Shown: positions 9,589 to 17,823, counted from the stretch's first letter. The stretch: 64,000 nt of DNA from Kalymmatonema hyalinum WJT4-NPBG1 (GCA_019359075.1 JAHHIB010000010.1:1-64000); one strand, 5' to 3'. Made by a program: numbers and translations. The notes: a model not told the origin generated them from the letters alone.

Positions 9589-11628
9589 ATGAATGTAAAC
9601 TATCAGAATTTACTTATTCTTACAGCAGGCATCATCGGTACATTGCTGAGTTCACTTTTGTTGGATGGCTGGTGGCGGGAACGTACATACGACCTGAACA
9701 GCAAGACCATACTGATGACAGGGGGTTCACGGGGGTTAGGTCTAGTCATGGCGCGCCAGTTGATTGAGGCAGGAGCACGTTTGGCAATCTGTGCGCGTGA
9801 CACCTCCGAACTGGAAGGGGCGCGTACTGAGCTAGAGCAACGAGGTGGAGAAGTTCTGGCTCTACCTTGTGATGTGACGGATCAAACCCAGGTTGAGCAA
9901 ATGGTGCAGCAGGTGCGCAATCGCTTTGGAGCGATCGACATCCTGATTAACAACGCGGGTACTGACATTGTTGGTCCAATGGAAACCATGACAATGGAGG
10001 ACTATGACGATGCAATGAAGCTGCATTTCTGGGCACCACTCTACACCAGCTATGCGGTTCTACCCCAAATGCGGCAACGGCAGCATGGACGGATTGTTAA
10101 TATTTCTTCGATTGGTGGTAAGGTGGTTTCGCCACACATGGTGGCGTATTGCGCCAGTAAGTTTGCCTTAACCGGGCTGTCTGAAGCGATGCGGACAGAA
10201 CTGGCAAAAGACGGGATTACTGTCACAACTGTATGTCCCGGTTTTATCCGTACGGGCGTTGTGGATCATGTGATTGTGAAAGGTCAGCACCGCAAGGAGT
10301 TTGCCTGGTTCAGCATTAGCGATTCCTTGCCCTTGATCTCCACCAGCGCTGAAAATGTTGCTCGTCAAACCATAGCGGCGGCTCGACGGGGTGATGCAGA
10401 ATTGATTGTGCCGCTTCCTTTTTGGATCTCTGCCAAGTTATATGCTCTGTTTCCGGGGCTATTTTCCAATCTGCTCAGTTTGGTGAATCGGTTGTTACCC
10501 GGAGCAGGCGGCGCTGGCAAGGAGCGCGCTTTTGGAAAAGACAGCCACTCGTTTTTGTCGCCCTCTTGGTTAACTTACTTAAGCAACAGAGCTGCACGGC
10601 GGAACAACGAGATCGCAACTCTGGACGCAGATGGCTCCGGAGCAGATCAGTTGGTTGAAACTGAGCGACCGAATGGACAGGTAGAACCACAACAATTCTC
10701 CGCAACAGAGGCTGAGCCCTTTGGACTTGCTGCACAAACGCCATCCCCTGAACCAGCGATTGTAGAAGACGAGCAATCAGCATTCCCGTTGATCGAACCG
10801 TCCCAGGCACCACCTGAAATTCAAACCTGTTTAAGCGACATTCAATCCACGTTAGGAATTCCCTGGACACCTGCAAACTGGCGAGCTTATGCGATGTATC
10901 CATCGGTGATGCAGTTGTTTTGGGAACGTCTCAAAGGGGCAATGCAAACCGAATCTTTTTTGGAAGATGCGATCGCCATTACCGAACGTGTTTACCGGGA
11001 TACTAACGACTGGTATCAACCGGGCTATCAAATTGATGTGGATGAAGCACAGCGGCATCAGATTCAGAGAGTACTGAATGCGTTCACCTTTGGCAATCCC
11101 CAATTGCTGATTCAGCAAATTGCCTTGAGCCGAACTTTGGCAGGCGAAGTGGTCGGTCAGGAGGGCAATGCTGATGTTCGTCGCGGACCAAATGCATATC
11201 GTCACACAGAGATCCAACTGATTGGCGAGCAGTCTGTTCGGGAAATCTCGGCAGAAATGCAACAAGTATATCGAGACATCAAACAAACTCTCGGTGTACC
11301 GATTGTCAACTCTGATTACCAAGCATTAGCCCGATGGTCTGCGTTTTTCTTGGCAGCATGGGAAGACATTAAGCTTTGGCGGGAGCGACCCGAATATCAA
11401 CTTCTCAAGCAGGATATTGTGCAAAAAGCAGAACATGCTGCTAGTCGTCTGTGTCCTCCTGTTGCGATCGGTGAGCGGGAAGTGCGCGATCTCTTGGACA
11501 ATCCCGAAGATTTTGAGCGGATTCAGCAGACGGTGCAAATGTTCAAGGATGTTTTGCCGGAATTAATTGTACAGGATGCGCTATTTCATATGGGTTTGGC
11601 AAATCTTCAACCTGTCACTATACTTTGA
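9589..11628 (+). CDS. Membrane-anchored SDR fused to a DehI-like domain
   Basis: 679 aa. Residues 7-27 form a hydrophobic anchor. Residues about 37-300 are a classical SDR: TGGSRGLG, NNAG, INISSIGG-type Ser, and catalytic YCASKFALTG. Residues about 310-405 are a Pro/Glu-rich linker. The last 270 residues match the two-fold repeat of the DehI 2-haloacid dehalogenase family: half one starts at DIQSTLGIPWTPANWRAYA (about 415), half two at YRDIKQTLGVPIVNSDYQAL (about 560). DehI proteins dehalogenate 2-haloacids without a covalent intermediate. Whether this domain is catalytic is unknown. The gene is followed by a nitroreductase remnant and another SDR, suggesting a small redox-detoxification cluster. 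Confidence 0.7.
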   Translation: MNVNYQNLLILTAGIIGTLLSSLLLDGWWRERTYDLNSKTILMTGGSRGLGLVMARQLIEAGARLAICARDTSELEGARTELEQRGGEVLALPCDVTDQTQVEQMVQQVRNRFGAIDILINNAGTDIVGPMETMTMEDYDDAMKLHFWAPLYTSYAVLPQMRQRQHGRIVNISSIGGKVVSPHMVAYCASKFALTGLSEAMRTELAKDGITVTTVCPGFIRTGVVDHVIVKGQHRKEFAWFSISDSLPLISTSAENVARQTIAAARRGDAELIVPLPFWISAKLYALFPGLFSNLLSLVNRLLPGAGGAGKERAFGKDSHSFLSPSWLTYLSNRAARRNNEIATLDADGSGADQLVETERPNGQVEPQQFSATEAEPFGLAAQTPSPEPAIVEDEQSAFPLIEPSQAPPEIQTCLSDIQSTLGIPWTPANWRAYAMYPSVMQLFWERLKGAMQTESFLEDAIAITERVYRDTNDWYQPGYQIDVDEAQRHQIQRVLNAFTFGNPQLLIQQIALSRTLAGEVVGQEGNADVRRGPNAYRHTEIQLIGEQSVREISAEMQQVYRDIKQTLGVPIVNSDYQALARWSAFFLAAWEDIKLWRERPEYQLLKQDIVQKAEHAASRLCPPVAIGEREVRDLLDNPEDFERIQQTVQMFKDVLPELIVQDALFHMGLANLQPVTIL

Positions 11629-11646
11629 GCTTCATTAAGCACCAGA

Positions 11647-11886
11647 TGGCGGGATTTGACGTACCCAAAGCGCGAGAAATCTACAACATTCCCAAAGGCT
11701 ACGAGCCAGTGGCAGCGAATGCCTACGGCACGCTTCGCTAACGCGCTGGGTTATTTAGGAGATCCACAAACCCTGTCTGAAAGGTTGCAGCAACGAGAGC
11801 TAGCCCCGCGAAAGCGCAAGCCCTTAGAGGAATTCGTTTTTTCCAACCAATGGAACCAGTCCTCACCAATGGTCAATAGCCATTAA
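11647..11886 (+). pseudogene. Nitroreductase C-terminal remnant, frameshifted by a small repeat
   Basis: Two frames together rebuild about 75 residues of a nitroreductase-family C-terminus. Frame one reads HQMAGFDVPKAREIYNIPKG then YEPVAANA (about 11641-11725). Frame two reads ALGYLGDPQTLSERLQQREL then APRKRKPLEEFVF (about 11747 to the stop at 11886). Between them lies a 22-nt insert (about 11726-11747, CTACGGCACGCTTCGCTAAC plus GC) that shifts frame and brings a stop. The N-terminal two thirds, including the FMN-binding start, are absent. A 76-aa frame opening at 11656 is an artefact of this arrangement. Not functional as a nitroreductase. Confidence 0.75.
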
Positions 11887-11914
11887 GCCCTCAACAATGT
11901 GAAAGGAAATCACT

Positions 11915-12709
11915 ATGGTCGCTACACAGTCTCAAAATAGTCAAATTTTAGACAATTACAAGTTAATGCACCATCGCGTCGTCCTCATTACAGGTGCAAG
12001 TCGCGGCATTGGTGCGGCTACCGCTAAACTTTTAGGACAACACGGTGCCGCCGTTGGAGTTAACTACTATGGCAGTGAAGAGGCTGCTCAACAAGTCGTT
12101 GAGGAGATTTCATCAGATGGTGGTCGAGCACTCGCCGTCAAAGCAGATGTGCGCGATCCTCAACAAGTCGATGCAATGGTGCAACAGGTTTCAGAGGCGT
12201 TTGGTGCAATTGATACGCTAGTGATCAATGCCAATGCTGGGTTTCCTATGGCTCCCTTTGTAGATTATCGCTGGGAAGACTTTGAAGCAAAACTGGTTGG
12301 AGAACTCAAAGGTGCCTTTTTTCCTTCCAAAGCAGTTGTTCCATCTATGATTGAACAGAAGCGGGGTTGCATCATTGCAGTGAGCAGTGGTTTGTCTCGC
12401 TATCCTGGCGAAGGATTCTCTGCCCACAGTACAGCGAAGTCTGGACTGGATGCCTTTATAAAAAGCCTCGCATTAGAACTGGGTCCCCACGGAATTCGTG
12501 CCAATGTTGTAGCACCCGGATTGACACTGACCGATGCGACAGCACGTTTGCCGCAGGAGCATAAAGAAGCATCCGCTCAAATGGTTCCATTGAAACGAAA
12601 TGGACTGCCGGAAGATGTTGCAGGTGCAATTCTGCTGTTAGCGTCCCAGGAAGCGAGATTTATCTCAGGGGCGTATTTGCCTGTTAGTGGTGGTGTTCAA
12701 ATGCTTTGA
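11915..12709 (+). CDS. SDR family protein with His in place of the catalytic Tyr
   Basis: 264 aa, similar to 3-oxoacyl-ACP-reductase-type SDRs. TGASRGIG (residues 27-34) is intact and ADVRD follows. The usual NNAG reads NANAG, and catalytic Ser is present in AVSSGLS. The YxxxK motif reads HSTAK, so position 171 is His instead of Tyr while Lys175 is kept. The C-terminal SGAYLPVSGG block is normal. The ATG at 11915 has GAAAGGAAA upstream. With the proton-donor Tyr missing, either His replaces it, the protein is a non-catalytic binder, or this is a subfamily habit. Same strand as the SDR-DehI gene. Confidence 0.8.
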   Translation: MVATQSQNSQILDNYKLMHHRVVLITGASRGIGAATAKLLGQHGAAVGVNYYGSEEAAQQVVEEISSDGGRALAVKADVRDPQQVDAMVQQVSEAFGAIDTLVINANAGFPMAPFVDYRWEDFEAKLVGELKGAFFPSKAVVPSMIEQKRGCIIAVSSGLSRYPGEGFSAHSTAKSGLDAFIKSLALELGPHGIRANVVAPGLTLTDATARLPQEHKEASAQMVPLKRNGLPEDVAGAILLLASQEARFISGAYLPVSGGVQML

Positions 12710-12826
12710 GACTGAATCGTCGTCTTGTACTCCGCTAAATCAATTTGCTTTTCACTCAAGCGTTCGCCCCTGTGGGGCGGGCGCTCTGCGCCATCGCTCG
12801 TATCCAATCCGAAAAACTACTAAATT

Positions 12827-12868
12827 GGGCTTTCAGCCACGGTGCTTCGTGCCCTTGGCTGAAAGCCC
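12827..12868. terminator. Strong hairpin between convergent genes
   Basis: Perfect 13-bp inverted repeat GGGCTTTCAGCCA (12827-12839) / TGGCTGAAAGCCC (12856-12868) with a 16-nt loop. It lies between the convergent SDR gene and the low-complexity protein gene. It probably ends transcription from one or both sides, though no long T-run follows. Confidence 0.55.
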
Positions 12869-12892
12869 GGTTGAACAGAGGTACGGAGTCCT

Positions 12893-13282
12893 TCACTCTG
12901 GAAGGTTGGTTTCAGGATCGATTGGCATCCCAATGGGATCAGTGTTAGGCAGAGTTCCTTGCATCTGAGCATTGGGAACGTCTGGATTGTTCTGGAGGTT
13001 GACGGAACCCTTTTCTGACGACGGCTCATCTGTAGAGAACGATCCCATGACACCGGACGCTCCAGCAGTTTTGGAATCACCCGTTGCGGTTGCTCCTGAG
13101 AAGTTGGTGGCGATCGGATCGGCGATTGGGTCTCCCTCCGGTTGGTTTCCTCCTGCTGCTACTTGTGCATCCAGCATCGCGCTCCCTTGAACATTGGTGG
13201 ATGTAAGAGGTTGAGCTTGCTCGGATGCAACAACAGATTGATCTGGGGTAGTGGCTTGATCTGATAAAGATGGGTCGCTCAT
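12893..13282 (-). CDS. Hypothetical low-complexity acidic protein
   Basis: About 129 aa from ATG 13282, chosen because AGGAT lies 7 nt upstream; the frame is open to a further start at 13312. The composition is rich in Ser, Thr, Pro, Gly, Asp and Glu, with no hydrophobic segment and no recognisable domain, so it is likely disordered. The C-terminus ends in DPIGMPIDPETNLPE. I do not recognise the family. It lies upstream of and on the same strand as neither neighbour's obvious operon; the DUF4383 copy 2 gene is 134 nt away on the same strand. Coding status rests on the ribosome binding site and on intact length. Confidence 0.5.
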   Translation of the reverse strand: MSDPSLSDQATTPDQSVVASEQAQPLTSTNVQGSAMLDAQVAAGGNQPEGDPIADPIATNFSGATATGDSKTAGASGVMGSFSTDEPSSEKGSVNLQNNPDVPNAQMQGTLPNTDPIGMPIDPETNLPE

Positions 13283-13416
13283 GTTTTTCATCCTTGATGA
13301 TGGTTGTAACAAAATAGGGGCAAAGTATTTGTGTCAAATTTGAGGCTGGCAACTTTCAATAAAAATGTTTTGCTCTATAGGTTAAAAATCTCTTTAAAGG
13401 TTTCTGAGCTGATGTT

Positions 13417-13860
13417 CTACACTCTGGCGGTTGTGCCAAAATTCCTGATATCCCTTGTCTTTACAAATCCGAAGTAAAATCCTATCGCTGCATTGAGAGC
13501 ACTGAACCAAACGTTGTTGCCATAGAGTGGCATGATGCCGAACAGGGTATTTGTCAAGGGCAGCAGACCCAATAGGGCGTGTGCTGTGTAGACAAGGGCA
13601 ATGACCTGATTGAAAACAATTGATCCAGTCAGGCTGGTAAAGGCAGTTATTCCCAAAATACCGAAGACAATGCCAAGCGCATTATGCAAGTAATTTGTGG
13701 GAAACAACCCGAACAGTTTACCGTACCCCTGTATAGGAGATGCATCTGCAGGTGTGGAAACAAAACCAGGTACAAAGCCAGCCAAGCCTATCAGGAGAAA
13801 GAGAATTCCCAAGCCTAAGCCACAGTAGCGGATTTGCATATGGTTAGAGTTTTTTTCCAT
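13417..13860 (-). CDS. DUF4383 family membrane protein (copy 2)
   Basis: 147 aa, four hydrophobic segments, clearly homologous to the gene at 1686-2165: shared blocks include RYCxL, LFLxxGLAGFxP, LFGLFPxNxLHN and PLYGNNVWFSALNA. GAGG lies 7 nt before the ATG at 13860. Both copies face left and bracket the SDR/esterase/permease stretch, so they could be an old duplication or independent recruits. Inner-membrane protein of unknown function. Confidence 0.8.
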   Translation of the reverse strand: MEKNSNHMQIRYCGLGLGILFLLIGLAGFVPGFVSTPADASPIQGYGKLFGLFPTNYLHNALGIVFGILGITAFTSLTGSIVFNQVIALVYTAHALLGLLPLTNTLFGIMPLYGNNVWFSALNAAIGFYFGFVKTRDIRNFGTTARV

Positions 13861-14420
13861 GGCAATGCCTCGCTTTTGAAAATGCTATTTTAAATATATT
13901 TACAAACATTCAGCAATCAGCAAAACAAATTTTATATTTGTCAAGTCCAGCTTAAATTTATGGAGTTGTTACAAAAGCTACTGTGCAGTGTTTTGTACCA
14001 GGTAGCTGAGTGTTGATCGCTGACGCTTCTACCTATCTATTCAGCAACAGTTTTCATATCAAAACTTCATCCCCAATAGGTACTTTTGATTGCGCTTAAA
14101 GAAGAATCAGTATTAATTTGGAGTGTGATTATCAATACAAAAGCCTATTTTTTATTTAAGTCAACCGTATAGCACTCAATTGATGGCTGCCTTCATCTTT
14201 CGGATGATTTGCAAGTGCTAAAACGTGAGAATCATCACCGTTTGTTAAGAACAATTGCCACAGTCTTTGTGTTTTAACTGACGCATCAATTTAATTTAAT
14301 GCCTCACTCAATCTGGAGGACGAGCGATCGCCCTAACAGTGCCTTCCGTTAGCCAGAAGAAAGGGAATGCTTAGCGGCTTACGATATCGAAAATAAAATG
14401 CGGAATTCGACAAAGAAACG
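13861..14420. other. Intergenic region
   Basis: 560 bases with no coding frame or repeat that could be supported. It separates the leftward DUF4383 gene from the rightward HAD gene and so should carry both promoters. Confidence 0.45.
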
Positions 14421-14954
14421 ATGAGCCTATTACTGGTAGACTTGGACGGGACGATCCGAGAACCACTCAGCGGACAGCAATACTTTCAACATCCTAAAGA
14501 CCAAAGAATTATTGCGGGTGCTGACGTTGCCATTCGCGCTTACAAAGACGATTGGATCATTGTCGGCATTACCAATCAAGGCGGAGTTGCCGCAGGGTAC
14601 AAGTCTATCCAAGAGTGCATCAAGGAACAGCAGTACACGCTTGAGCTATTCCCAGAATTAAGGGAAATCTACTTCTGTCCTGACTTTGAAGGCAAAAAGT
14701 GTTTCCGCGTCACTCACCACAATGTCCATAACCACAGTAAAACCAAATGGTCTGGACACTATCGCAAACCCGGAGCCGGAATGTTGAACCTAGCAATAGC
14801 TCGGCACAAGCACACCCCGGAAAATACACGCTATGTAGGCGATAGATCCGAAGACGAAGCTGCCGCCCGTCGTGCTGGGGTGCAGTTCCAATGGGCAGCC
14901 CATTGGATTGAGCAACATCAGGCGCTCATCTCTCAACTTGCAGATTCACAGTAA
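14421..14954 (+). CDS. HAD-IIIA phosphatase (GmhB/PNKP-phosphatase type)
   Basis: 177 aa. HAD motifs in order are DLDGT (residues 7-11, nucleophile Asp7 and acid Asp9), TNQGGVAAG (about 51-59), RKPGAGM (about 116-122) and VGDRSEDEAAA (about 139-149). The order and size fit the HisB/GmhB-like group, which includes heptose bisphosphate 7-phosphatases and polynucleotide 3'-phosphatases. No heptose genes are nearby, so the substrate is open. The next small gene begins 13 nt after the stop, on the same strand, which suggests co-transcription. Confidence 0.75.
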   Translation: MSLLLVDLDGTIREPLSGQQYFQHPKDQRIIAGADVAIRAYKDDWIIVGITNQGGVAAGYKSIQECIKEQQYTLELFPELREIYFCPDFEGKKCFRVTHHNVHNHSKTKWSGHYRKPGAGMLNLAIARHKHTPENTRYVGDRSEDEAAARRAGVQFQWAAHWIEQHQALISQLADSQ

Positions 14955-14967
14955 TCAGGTGTCAAAT

Positions 14968-15222
14968 ATGCAGCGAGAAGTCACAGATACAGATGGAACT
15001 ACCTGGACATGTGTTCAGGCATTTTCGGGTCTTTCCGATAGCCCAGAAACCAAAGATGCGGCTCAAGTCAAAGGAGAACCAGGTACCTACTGGGTCGTCT
15101 GCACGCCAAGTGGCGGCGCTCAGTCTGTCCGGCTAAAGCTACAAGACGAATGGGAAACTGCTTACTCTGATGAGGCGTTACTCAATGAGATTAAAGCACA
15201 GCAAGCAGAAGGTGTAAACTAA
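14968..15222 (+). CDS. Small conserved hypothetical protein
   Basis: 84 aa from ATG 14968 (MQREVTDTDGTTWTCVQAFS). The frame is open further upstream but that part overlaps the HAD gene. The pattern (a TWTCVQAFSGL start, VECTPSGG-like WVVCTPSGGAQSVRL, then DEWETAYSDEALL) looks like a short globular protein of the kind conserved across cyanobacteria, but I cannot name a family. It lies 13 nt after the HAD gene and ends one base before P450-derived sequence begins. Confidence 0.65.
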   Translation: MQREVTDTDGTTWTCVQAFSGLSDSPETKDAAQVKGEPGTYWVVCTPSGGAQSVRLKLQDEWETAYSDEALLNEIKAQQAEGVN

Positions 15223-15223
15223 G

Positions 15224-15739
15224 CATCCAGAAGTGGAACGTCGCTTGCATGCTGAGTTGAGCGAGGTGCTTGGCGGACGTGTCCCCACTTTATTTGATTT
15301 AAAAAATTTAAAATACACTCTTCAGGTGCTAAACGAATCCATGCGGTTGTATCCACCTGCTTGGGAAATCGGACGCGAAAGTATTGGCTCAGACAAACTT
15401 GACGGCTACGATATTCCCGCCAATTCCACGGTTATTCTGAGTTCCTACGTTACCCATCGACATCCAGATTTTTGGGATAATCCCGAAGGCTTTGACCCAG
15501 AACGTTTTTCGCCCCTAGGTTCTGCTGGTCGTCCGCAATATGCTTACTTTCCGTTTGGTGGTGGACCACGTACTTGTATTGGTAATAATTTTGCCTTAAT
15601 GGAAGCCCAGTTAGTGATTGCTGACGTTGCCCAAAGGTATCGTTTAGAGTTAGTACCTGGTCATCTTGTGGAACCACAACCAATGATAACTTTGCGACCA
15701 CGCAACGGTATTTTCATGACTTTACGTTCACGAAGTTAG
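15224..15739 (+). pseudogene. Cytochrome P450 C-terminal fragment
   Basis: The last 170 residues or so of a P450 are recognisable, starting with HPEVERRLHAELSEVLGG. The K-helix ExxR appears in LNESMRLYPP, PERF in FDPERFSP, and the haem-ligand loop in FPFGGGPRTCIGNNF with its Cys. The first 280 or so residues, including the oxygen-binding I-helix, are missing, and homology begins directly at the stop codon of the preceding small gene. No good start codon exists. It cannot make a working P450 and looks like the remains of a deletion. Confidence 0.8.
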
Positions 15740-16065
15740 GCATTTGCAATACAAGTGTTTTAGGTTCCTTTGCCACTTGTTACCGAGATTAAAGCGCAGC
15801 AGTAGACAGACCTATTTTTTTCCCCAGAACGCAGAAAATACTCTACTGCCAACACTTCACCGCTCCTCGAGCCCCTTCAAGCTACATTCTTTGCTTTGGC
15901 GTTGCGGTGACCGAATAATTACTAATTCGTAATTCGTAATTCGTAACGAAAGTCATAGCTCCTTTATTTATTAATGGAAAAAAACAAATTTTTTCCTTGT
16001 TTCAAGCCCACGGCTTCAGCCGTGGGGTAAATAATTACGAATTATAAATTACGAATTATTTTGAC
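15740..16065. other. Intergenic region with palindromes and AATTCGT repeats
   Basis: Tandem AATTCGT units lie at about 15921-15944 and a related inverted copy near 16033-16058. A hairpin CCCACGGC-TTCA-GCCGTGGG lies at 16008-16027 and resembles small palindromes common in cyanobacteria. No gene is seen. Confidence 0.5.
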
Positions 16066-17037
16066 TTAGAATCCTGAAAAGTTGTAGCCTACGCCGATTA
16101 GCAGCCCCACAGCGGTCTCATCAAAAGCCGTTACATTTACGGCAGCAGTCGCCGTAAATCGGGGTGACAAAGGAACATCTACACCACCAGTGATGAGGAA
16201 ATCAGCTGAAGTGTCGTCGTTAAATGATATGGCTGCTCCGACTCCAAGGTAAGGAGCCACACTAAATCCACCACCTCCTGGCACTCCTATAGGTAAAAAA
16301 TCGTATGTTACTGGAATCAGCAAGGTTGGATTATCGCTAACAAAGATACTAGGTCGCACAGAAAAAGATCTTGCAAGTCCAAGTTTGCTAAACACAGCAA
16401 AGCTACCTTCGCCCAAAGCAGTGCCACCTGTACCCAAACCAATGTTGCCACCGATCCCGAAATAACTTGGTCCAGAACGGGTAGCTCCTCCTGGGAAAAC
16501 ACCATTAGTACCGGGTGTAGTCGTACCGGGTGTAGTCGTACCTGGTGTAGTCGTGTCTGGTGTAGTTGTACCGGGTGTGATCTGATTTGGTGTCGTCGTG
16601 TCTGGTGTAGTTGTACCGGGTATGGTCTGATTTGGTGTAGTCGTGTCTGGTGTAGTTGTACCGGGTATGGTCTGATTTGGTGTCGTCGTGTCTGGTGTAG
16701 TTGTACCGGGTATGGTCTGATTTGGTGTCGTCGTGTCTGGTGTAGTTGTACCGGGTATGGTGTGACCAGGTGTAATCGTACCGGGTGTAGTCGTGCCTGG
16801 TGTCGTCGTATCAACTTGAGCCACTGTAGGAGCTACAGTTTTAGAAGGTCGAGCCAAGAGACCAGAGGCAGAAGTCAGAGCTTTTCCTGGGATAGTCTTG
16901 GCAGCAGAATTAACAGCGATTGGACTGACTAGTTGAGCCAAAGTTGTAGCGGAATGAGGTTGAGAGGCGGTTTTTGGAAAACTCAGCCTTTGACTCTCAA
17001 CAGGAGCGATCGCCTCTTCCAGGTGCGCTTTGCGCAA
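16066..17037 (-). CDS. Beta-barrel protein with Thr/Pro repeat linker (signal peptide frameshifted off)
   Basis: The open frame is 323 aa but begins at a TTG inside a repeat. A separate frame at 17134-17042 encodes a convincing signal peptide (MRASFLLVATLPIIFSGLSA, then QA), and removing a 28-nt insert joins the two frames in phase. After an N-terminal region come about 100 residues of Thr/Pro-rich sequence with a 15-residue unit TIPGTTTPDTTTPNQ repeated four times. About 150 residues follow with alternating patterns and a terminal aromatic (GVGYNFSGF), typical of outer-membrane beta-barrels. It would be a surface or periplasm-spanning protein if expressed. As it stands it is probably a recent pseudogene unless the frameshift is bypassed or is an assembly error. 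Confidence 0.6.
   Translation of the reverse strand: MRKAHLEEAIAPVESQRLSFPKTASQPHSATTLAQLVSPIAVNSAAKTIPGKALTSASGLLARPSKTVAPTVAQVDTTTPGTTTPGTITPGHTIPGTTTPDTTTPNQTIPGTTTPDTTTPNQTIPGTTTPDTTTPNQTIPGTTTPDTTTPNQITPGTTTPDTTTPGTTTPGTTTPGTNGVFPGGATRSGPSYFGIGGNIGLGTGGTALGEGSFAVFSKLGLARSFSVRPSIFVSDNPTLLIPVTYDFLPIGVPGGGGFSVAPYLGVGAAISFNDDTSADFLITGGVDVPLSPRFTATAAVNVTAFDETAVGLLIGVGYNFSGF
16540..16765 (-). repeat. 45-bp in-frame tandem repeat (Thr/Pro linker)
   Basis: Near-identical 45-bp units, each encoding TIPGTTTPDTTTPNQ, repeated four times with degenerate TTTPG units on both sides. They differ by single synonymous changes (GTC/GTA for one codon), consistent with recent expansion by slippage or recombination. 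Confidence 0.85.
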
Positions 17038-17041
17038 TCGC
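17006..17041. repeat. Small dispersed repeat insertion with HIP1-like 8-bp flanks
   Basis: GCGATCGC (17006-17013) and GCAATCGC (17034-17041) flank a 20-nt core. The unit adds 28 nt inside the beta-barrel gene and shifts its frame between signal peptide and mature protein. The size and flanking duplication match the very small mobile repeats known in heterocystous cyanobacteria. Confidence 0.6.
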
Positions 17042-17134
17042 CCCAGAATTAGCGGATTTTATAGTCTCAGCTTGAGCTGATAAACCACTAAAAATAATTG
17101 GTAGTGTAGCGACTAGCAAGAAAGAAGCACGCAT
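17042..17134 (-). pseudogene. Detached signal peptide of the beta-barrel gene
   Basis: From ATG 17134 a Sec signal peptide is encoded: MRASF, a hydrophobic core LLVATLPIIFSG, and a cleavage-like LSAQA. It continues ETIKSANSGA before running into the 28-nt insert and a stop. It is the true 5' end of the gene at 16066. Confidence 0.7.
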
Positions 17135-17520
17135 AATAGAGTAGCTCTTTTAATCTATGTTTTACAAAAGCAAGAGTTAAGATGGCGTGACAAATTTTCT
17201 AACAAATTTCATGGCTGTTAGAGCTTTAGAATGAACGCCATATAGTAAAAGCATAAATCTTGCTGCTTCACTTAACTTCCATCTAAGGAATGTCTCCAAC
17301 TTTAAGCTAATTTGTATTCACAAATACAATAAATTTGTCGTCAAAATATTGTCTTGAAAATCACATTTTTAATTAATATTAATATCTGCTTTAAGGCAGA
17401 TGAATTATTAAAGTAATACTCGCTAATCAGGTGTATAGAATCCTCCTAGGTTCCTACCAGAGGAATTCTGAGTTCTTTCTTGATTAATGGCAACTTTAGC
17501 CTACCATAGGAGGTTTAACG

Positions 17521-17678
17521 ATACCAATATGGTGCATCATGAATATAGCAATCCTATTTGATTTGTGAAAATTAAAATACTCAGATGCCCGACAACTTCG
17601 GCGAAGTCGAGCATCTTGCTGTTCACGTAGCCGAAGGCAGCCCGTAGGGCTTATGATTTAGGATTGCTATATTGGTAC
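17521..17678. mobile_element. MITE-like element with terminal inverted repeats
   Basis: The right end GATTTAGGATTGCTATATTG plus GTAC (17655-17678) is the reverse complement of the left end ATACCAATAT (17521-17530) plus ATAGCAATCCTATTTGAT (17545-17562), apart from a 14-nt interruption in the left arm. The interior contains a second hairpin, AGATGC (17581-17586) with GCATCT (17608-17613) around ACTTCG/CGAAGT. No transposase is encoded. It lies in a gene-free 690-bp gap. Confidence 0.65.
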
Positions 17679-17823
17679 AAGCTATTTTCAATTTCAAAGG
17701 TGAATAAGTATAAAAATCTATAATTATTCCAATTATAAGAAATAATTTATAGTTGGGCATTAAAGAAGATTGAGTTTTCAAAAAACAAGGAATAGTTCGG
17801 TGTAATATTATGAAATATCTGGG

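Noticed and set aside
10475-11322. Long antisense frames inside the SDR-DehI gene
   Set aside because: They mirror a clear sense gene and show no domain or ribosome binding site of their own.
16540-16765. CRISPR-like array
   Set aside because: Repeats are contiguous 45-bp coding units without unique spacers, encoding a Thr/Pro linker.
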